Source of the DNA: Actinomycetes bacterium | GTDB taxonomy: Bacteria > Actinomycetota > Aquicultoria > CAJVYJ01 > JAUVQD01 | Direction of reading: 5' to 3' | DNA: 9,177 nucleotides | Assembly (NCBI GenBank): GCA_030666075.1 | Contig: DAOUYN010000022.1 | Coordinates: 1 to 9,177 of the forward strand | In this document: one piece after another, positions 5,477 through 9,177 of the stretch | How positions within the stretch are numbered: position 1 is the stretch's first letter | Layout: every line of letters starts with the position of its first letter | Made by a program: the position numbers and the translations under genes | The notes under the pieces: generated by a model | Told to the model about the DNA's origin: nothing | Seen by the model: the letters and a program-made list of their open reading frames with translations, nothing else | Database searches by the model: none

Positions 5477-6985
5477 GTGAGAAAACGGATCGGTTCCATC
5501 CTCTACGTCAGGCTCAGATGCCCTGAGATATATCCGGCCAGCGTCGTATATCTGGCAGACTACGTGCATAAGAAGCGTCCCCACGTCGACCAATGGGTCT
5601 TGGATATGATGCGCGTTCCCGAGCGGGAAGAAATGGCCGCGCTCTTAGAAGAGATCGAAAAGCATGATCCCGATGCCGTTGCTTTCTCATGGCGAAATCT
5701 CCAGCCGTTCAGTCCTAATGAGGACGACGATTCATTGAGCCAAGCGTTTACCTTTTATCACTCGTCGAATATGGTCAAAAAGGCGGGCGCGGCCGTCAAC
5801 GGTCTCCAAAGAGTCATGGCCTACAACAGCCGTATCAAACAAAACCTCTCCCTGCTGCATGCCGTCCATCGCCACTTTCCGGACAAGCAGATCGTGGCGG
5901 GCGGGCCGGCTTTCGGTCTCTTTCTCGATCGGATCACCGAGCGAGCTCCGGAAGGGACTATCGCGGTGGCCAGCGAGGGAGAGAGCGCGCTGGTAAAACT
6001 GATAGACGGCGAAGACCTGAGCGACGAACGCACGGCTATCAAACAAAACGGGAAGCTGGTCTTTGGCGAGAAGAAAGAGTATTTGGACCTTTGGAATGAA
6101 TCGACCCCCATCGACTTCGATTATATAGAAACGATCTTTCCGGACTTCGACTACTATATGCAGGACAAATTCCGCGATTGGTACGAAGTGAGCGTGCTCA
6201 CCAAGAGGGGCTGCCCTTACAAGTGCATGTTTTGCGCTTACGGGTACATCGACGGTTACAAAGTACGGTACCGACAGCCGGAAGTCGTCGTCGATGAAAT
6301 CGAAAGCCTGGTCAAGCGATATGGTGTCCAAAAACTCTGGTTCTGTGACTCACAGTTCTATCCCTCCAAGCACTCCCTGCCGATCGTCGAATCGACGTTG
6401 GACGGGATCATCGACCGGCAACTCGATATCCGCTGGGCGTCCTACCTGCGCATCGATAATTTCACCCCGTCTTTGACGCATAAAATGGTCGAGTCGGGCC
6501 TTAGGCAGTTGCGGCTGTCGATCACTTCCGGTTCTCCACAGATCATCAAGGGGTTGAAGATCGGGATGCGACTCGACAATTTCTATCGCTCTTGCCGCTT
6601 TCTGGTCGACGCGGGCTATGAGGGACAAATCAATCTGGACCTATCTTTGAATGCACCCGGAGAGACGCCGGAAACGATTTTAGAGACGATCGAGACGGTG
6701 GAGAAGATCGCCTCGATCTTCAAGCCCGGCCAGGTCAGGCCCTTCATCATCTTCCTGGCGGTCCAGCCGAAGACTAAACTTGCCGACTATGCGGTTTCCA
6801 AGGGGTACCTGAAGCCTGATTTTGACCCCCTCGCGCTGAGCCCGTTCACGATCAAGGGTCTCATCCACAATCCGGCCCCGCTGGGCAGGCCGATAGGGAG
6901 GGCGGTCATGGACGCGATGGAAAACCATCCCGACAACGTCGGTTGGTCGGTCCTGAATGAACTAAAGGAATTATACTCGAGCTGA
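5477..6985 (+). CDS. Radical SAM protein with B12-binding-like N-terminal domain
   Basis: This 502-residue protein joins a Rossmann-like N-terminal domain to a radical SAM barrel. The 4Fe-4S motif is CPYKCMFC (C246, C250, C253), preceded by VLTKRG as in B12-type radical SAM enzymes. The N-terminal half ends in the hallmark IVAGGPAFG (139-147) and AVASEGESAL (163-172) of cobalamin-domain proteins. However, no DxHxxG cobalt-ligating motif is visible, and a stretch at about 74-125 (rich in Asp, Ser, Phe, Asn) separates the strands. Later barrel motifs include WASYLRID (320-327), LRLSITSGSP (345-354) and LDLSLNAPGETPE (387-399). Relatives methylate unactivated carbons or rearrange rings. It starts at GTG with GGAG 4 bases upstream and diverges from the O-methyltransferase. 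By position a tailoring step on the same product is likely, but the substrate is unknown and I do not recognise a named subfamily. Confidence 0.85.
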   Translation: MRKRIGSILYVRLRCPEIYPASVVYLADYVHKKRPHVDQWVLDMMRVPEREEMAALLEEIEKHDPDAVAFSWRNLQPFSPNEDDDSLSQAFTFYHSSNMVKKAGAAVNGLQRVMAYNSRIKQNLSLLHAVHRHFPDKQIVAGGPAFGLFLDRITERAPEGTIAVASEGESALVKLIDGEDLSDERTAIKQNGKLVFGEKKEYLDLWNESTPIDFDYIETIFPDFDYYMQDKFRDWYEVSVLTKRGCPYKCMFCAYGYIDGYKVRYRQPEVVVDEIESLVKRYGVQKLWFCDSQFYPSKHSLPIVESTLDGIIDRQLDIRWASYLRIDNFTPSLTHKMVESGLRQLRLSITSGSPQIIKGLKIGMRLDNFYRSCRFLVDAGYEGQINLDLSLNAPGETPETILETIETVEKIASIFKPGQVRPFIIFLAVQPKTKLADYAVSKGYLKPDFDPLALSPFTIKGLIHNPAPLGRPIGRAVMDAMENHPDNVGWSVLNELKELYSS

Positions 6986-6995
6986 TTCTCTCCTA

Positions 6996-7009
6996 AAGCA
7001 ATATTGCTT
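6996..7009. promoter_or_regulatory. 14-bp perfect palindrome, candidate operator
   Basis: AAGCAATATTGCTT is its own reverse complement and ends 5 bases before the -35 box of the SulP promoter, a position typical of a dimeric regulator. It is too AT-rich and short for a good terminator of the upstream gene, though that is an alternative. Confidence 0.4.
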
Positions 7010-7014
7010 CCCTG

Positions 7015-7043
7015 TTGACCAGCTATTCCCTTTAAGGTATAAA
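7015..7043 (+). promoter_or_regulatory. Sigma-70-type promoter of the SulP transporter gene
   Basis: TTGACC (7015-7020, 5 of 6) and TATAAA (7038-7043, 5 of 6) are separated by the ideal 17 bases; the best two-box promoter in the window. Start is predicted near 7050, giving a leader of about 100 bases that contains the hairpin at 7076-7110. Confidence 0.6.
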
Positions 7044-7075
7044 CATCTAGCTCGTTAGGAAACGGTATGTAGTAG

Positions 7076-7117
7076 ACAGCTTCGGCCTTTTTCCAAAAGG
7101 TCGGGGCTGTTTTTGTT
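7076..7117 (+). terminator. Intrinsic-terminator-like hairpin in the SulP leader (possible attenuator)
   Basis: A 16-bp stem (7076-7091 with 7095-7110; 13 Watson-Crick and 3 G-U pairs) closes a 3-base loop and is followed by TTTTGTT. This is terminator architecture, placed between the predicted transcription start and the coding start, about 34 bases before the chosen TTG. It either ends read-through from the upstream gene or acts as an attenuator of the transporter gene. Confidence 0.6.
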
Positions 7118-7139
7118 TGTGGGTCGTTGTTTAAAGAAT

Positions 7140-7143
7140 GGAG
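7140..7143 (+). promoter_or_regulatory. Ribosome site (GGAG) favouring TTG start at 7151
   Basis: GGAG lies 7 bases before TTG 7151. The in-frame TTG at 7127 only has a weak GGG upstream and sits close to the terminator tail. Confidence 0.5.
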
Positions 7144-7150
7144 CAAAAGC

Positions 7151-8671
7151 TTGATCGCACTTAGCACGCAAGAGATCAAAACGAATATATTGAGCGGACT
7201 GACTGTGGCGTTGGCCATGGTGCCGGAGGCCATTGCGTTTGCCTTGGTGGCTCAAGTCGCACCCCTGGTCGGCCTGTACGCGGCCTTCATTGTTGCGCTG
7301 ATCACATCCGTCTTCGGGGGCCGGCCGGGGATGATATCCGGAGCGACGGGGGCGCTGGCAGTGGTCTCGGTGTCGCTGGTGGTTACGCATGGAGTGGAGT
7401 ACTTGTTCGCCGCCGTCGTGTTGATGGGCCTGCTGCAGTTGTTATTCGCCCTTGGACAGCTGGGCAAGTTCATTCGCATGGTGCCGCATCCGGTTATGCT
7501 CGGCTTCGTTAACGGACTGGCCATAGTGATCTTTATCGCGCAGTTCGAGCACTTTAAAGTGGCCGTCCCCGGGGGGACTCATACGTGGATGACGGCCTCG
7601 GCGCTCTATGTCATGGGCGCATTGATCGCTTTGACCGTAGCAATAATCTACCTGCTGCCTCGATTAACAAAAGCTCTGCCCGCCACTCTGATCGGCATCG
7701 TCGTCGTTTCCGGCTTAGTGGCGGTACTGGGTATCGATAGCAAAACCGTCGGCGACCTCGGCTCGATAGCCGGAGGCCTGCCGGTTTTCCACCTACCGAA
7801 CGTACCGTTCAATCTGGAGACATTGAGAATAGTCTTTCCTTATTCACTTATCCTGGCGGCCGTCGGCCTTATCGAGTCGCTGCTGACGCTCAACCTGGTA
7901 GACACCATGACCGATACACGCGGTCGGCCGAACCGCGAGTCGATGGCACAGGGTTTTGCCAATGTCGTCACCGGGTTCTTTGGCGGTATGGGCGGGTGCG
8001 CCATGATCGGACAGAGCATGATCAATGTGAACGCCGGAGCGCTCAAGCGGCTGTCAGGTATAGCGACAGCGCTGTTTCTTCTCTCATTCATGCTGTTTGG
8101 GTCATCGCTTATCGAGAGTATCCCGCTGGCCGCATTGATCGGTGTCATGTTCGTCGTGGCCGAAAAGACCTTTGAGTGGGGGAGCCTGCAGGTACTACAC
8201 AAGGTGCCGCGCTCCGACGCGTTCATCGTGGTCGCGGTCACGATCGTAACGGTCTTCACTGATCTGGCGATAGCCGTCGTGCTGGGCGTCATTATCGCCG
8301 CATTGGTATTCGCTTGGGAGCATGCCAAGCATATCAATGTGAAGACCTACAGCGATGAAAAAGGTTGGAAGGTCTATGAGCTCGAGGGATCGCTCTTCTT
8401 TGCCTCGGTCGCTGAGTTCCAGACCCTCTTCTCTCCAAATGATGATCCCGACCAGGTAGTAGTGGAGTTTCGCCACGCCAGAGTGGTAGATCATTCCGCG
8501 CTGGAAGCTATTGACACGCTTGCCTCCCGTTACGAAAAAGCCGGAAAATCTCTACACTTACGCCATCTCAGTCCTGATTGCCTCGAGCTATTGAGCAAGG
8601 CCAGAGGGATGGTCGAGGTGAATGTCCTCGAGGATCCACACTATCGCGTTGCCGACGATATGGCCGGTTAG
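7151..8671 (+). CDS. SulP/SLC26-family anion transporter with C-terminal STAS domain
   Basis: With the TTG 7151 start this is a 506-residue inner-membrane protein that would carry sulfate, bicarbonate or another small anion. Family motifs are clear: LSGLTVALAMVPEAIAFAL near the N-terminus, VFGGRPGMISGATGA (about residues 54-68), VPHPVMLGFVNG (about 111-122), and FFGGMGGCAMIGQSMIN (about 276-292). The membrane part has the expected many hydrophobic segments, ending near 385-390. The cytoplasmic STAS domain follows (about 407-497), with VVDHSALEAIDTL containing the Ser position that anti-sigma-antagonist-like domains phosphorylate. A longer form from TTG 7127 (514 residues) is possible. It is a single gene with its own promoter, a palindrome and a terminator-like leader, so its expression is probably controlled. 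No sulfate or carbon-fixation gene adjoins it, so the substrate cannot be chosen between sulfate and bicarbonate from context. Confidence 0.92.
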   Translation: MIALSTQEIKTNILSGLTVALAMVPEAIAFALVAQVAPLVGLYAAFIVALITSVFGGRPGMISGATGALAVVSVSLVVTHGVEYLFAAVVLMGLLQLLFALGQLGKFIRMVPHPVMLGFVNGLAIVIFIAQFEHFKVAVPGGTHTWMTASALYVMGALIALTVAIIYLLPRLTKALPATLIGIVVVSGLVAVLGIDSKTVGDLGSIAGGLPVFHLPNVPFNLETLRIVFPYSLILAAVGLIESLLTLNLVDTMTDTRGRPNRESMAQGFANVVTGFFGGMGGCAMIGQSMINVNAGALKRLSGIATALFLLSFMLFGSSLIESIPLAALIGVMFVVAEKTFEWGSLQVLHKVPRSDAFIVVAVTIVTVFTDLAIAVVLGVIIAALVFAWEHAKHINVKTYSDEKGWKVYELEGSLFFASVAEFQTLFSPNDDPDQVVVEFRHARVVDHSALEAIDTLASRYEKAGKSLHLRHLSPDCLELLSKARGMVEVNVLEDPHYRVADDMAG

Positions 8672-8689
8672 TCGCGGCAGTGATTCCCC

Positions 8690-8699
8690 CCTGCGCAGG
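8690..8699. promoter_or_regulatory. 10-bp palindrome upstream of the radical SAM promoter
   Basis: CCTGCGCAGG is a perfect palindrome 5 bases before the extended -10 TGATAAAAT. The position, roughly -30 to -20, would suit a repressor or activator site. Short palindromes also arise by chance in GC-rich DNA. Confidence 0.25.
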
Positions 8700-8704
8700 T
8701 GATA

Positions 8705-8713
8705 TGATAAAAT
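8705..8713 (+). promoter_or_regulatory. Extended -10 promoter for the haem-type radical SAM gene
   Basis: TGATAAAAT is an extended -10 with 5 of 6 consensus bases. The start would be near 8720, about 42 bases before the ATG. No -35 is seen. Confidence 0.45.
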
Positions 8714-8761
8714 ATACGCGCTGAATTCACGCTTGTTGATGATCGCTTAACGGAGGGTCTA

Positions 8762-9177
8762 ATGGCCGAAGAAGAACTTTTTGTCCCCAAGTGGATCGCC
8801 TGGGAGACTACCGGGCGCTGCAACCTGAATTGCGTCCATTGTCGCTGTGACGCCAGCATGGAGGCGGGCCAAGGCGATCTGGATACGGCGGAGGCCAAGG
8901 CGATCCTCGATGACATCGCCGGTTACGCCAAGCCCGTGCTGGTCCTCTCGGGCGGCGAGCCGCTGATGCGTAAAGATATCTTCGAGATCGCCGCATATGG
9001 TACGGAAAAAGGGTTAAGGATGTGCATGGCCACGACCGGTACGCTCATCAACGACCGGATCTGCGAACAGATGAAAGAGAGCGGCATCCGCATGGTCTCG
9101 CTCAGTCTCGATGGTTCGACTCCCGAGATCCACGACGACTTCCGAAGCCAAAAAGGGGCGTTTGCCGGCACGATGCG
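8762..9177 (+). CDS. Radical SAM protein, AhbC/AhbD/NirJ-like (haem pathway type), 3' end outside window
   Basis: The frame is open from ATG 8762 to the window edge (138 complete codons), so this is the N-terminal part only. The ATG follows GGAGGG by 5 bases. The radical SAM motif is CNLNCVHC (C20, C24, C27), preceded by WETTGR. It is followed by [11 protein letters not shown] (60-70), the SAM-binding GGE motif, then [17 protein letters not shown] and [17 protein letters not shown]. This combination resembles AhbC and AhbD of the siroheme-dependent haem pathway and NirJ of haem d1 synthesis, enzymes of anaerobes. A C-terminal SPASM or auxiliary-cluster region with more cysteines would be expected beyond the edge. 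An additional C29 directly follows the motif (CRC). Other SPASM peptide-modifying enzymes share these motifs, so the haem assignment is likely rather than certain. The cytochrome at the other end of the window shows that the host needs haem. Confidence 0.8.
   Translation, partial: MAEEELFVPKWIAWETTGRCNLNCVHCRCDASMEAGQGDLDTAEAKAILDDIAGYAKPVLVLSGGEPLMRKDIFEIAAYGTEKGLRMCMATTGTLINDRICEQMKESGIRMVSLSLDGSTPEIHDDFRSQKGAFAGTM

Noticed and set aside
5732..6331. 199-codon minus-strand open frame inside the radical SAM gene
   Set aside because: It lies antisense to the conserved GGP and CxxxCxxC region of a well-supported gene and has no recognisable domain.
7067..7072. Leader peptide gene before the SulP gene
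   Set aside because: The ATG is followed at once by TAG, so no peptide is made; noted only as a possible ribosome stall site.
7840..8337. 165-codon minus-strand open frame inside the SulP gene
   Set aside because: Rich in Thr, Ala, Ser and Ile as expected for the antisense of membrane helices; no independent support.
1..9177. CRISPR array, tRNA or rRNA genes, insertion sequences, attachment sites
   Set aside because: No regularly spaced repeats, cloverleaf or ribosomal segment, transposase or integrase was seen.

Overview
The window is gene-dense bacterial DNA of moderately high GC by eye: eight protein genes, short gaps, no RNA gene, CRISPR array or insertion sequence. The content points to an anaerobe with respiratory quinones and multihaem cytochromes: two oxygen-sensitive radical SAM enzymes, a pair of U32 (UbiU/UbiV-type) proteins that would carry Fe-S clusters, a UbiA prenyltransferase, a UbiE/MenG-type methyltransferase, and a CXXCH cytochrome tail. 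TTG and GTG starts are frequent, and the first operon looks leaderless, which would suit a deep-branching Actinomycetota or Chloroflexota-type lineage. The sequence alone does not settle the phylum.

Layout: (1) 2-658, the C-terminal end of a multihaem c-type cytochrome. (2) 713-4366, a compact operon on the + strand: UbiA-family prenyltransferase, UbiE/MenG-like methyltransferase, UbiV-like U32 protein, UbiU-like U32 protein. It starts from a -35/-10 promoter at 678-706 that would begin transcription at or next to the ATG. (3) 4365-4429, a perfect 25-bp-arm inverted repeat filling the gap between convergent stop codons. (4) 4429-5412 (-), an O-methyltransferase of the plant-OMT/hydroxyneurosporene-methyltransferase type, divergent from (5) 5477-6985 (+), a radical SAM protein with a B12-binding-like N-terminal domain. 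Candidate promoters for these two overlap face to face. (6) 6986-7150, a regulatory gap with a 14-bp palindrome, a good promoter and a terminator-like hairpin in the leader of (7) a SulP anion transporter with a STAS domain (7151-8671). (8) 8762 to the window end, the N-terminal part of a radical SAM protein resembling AhbC/AhbD/NirJ of the alternative haem pathway.

How they may work together (inference): prenylation of an aromatic ring (UbiA), C-methylation (UbiE/MenG), oxygen-independent ring hydroxylation (U32 pair), then O-methylation (4429-5412) and possibly a radical methylation or rearrangement (5477-6985) would make an unusual, tailored quinone without oxygen. The cytochrome and the haem-type radical SAM gene at the two ends fit the same anaerobic electron-transport theme. 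The quinone cluster is the most promising candidate for undescribed biology here. The next most interesting items are the altered cysteine sets of the two U32 proteins, the convergent-gene hairpin and the possible attenuator before the SulP gene.
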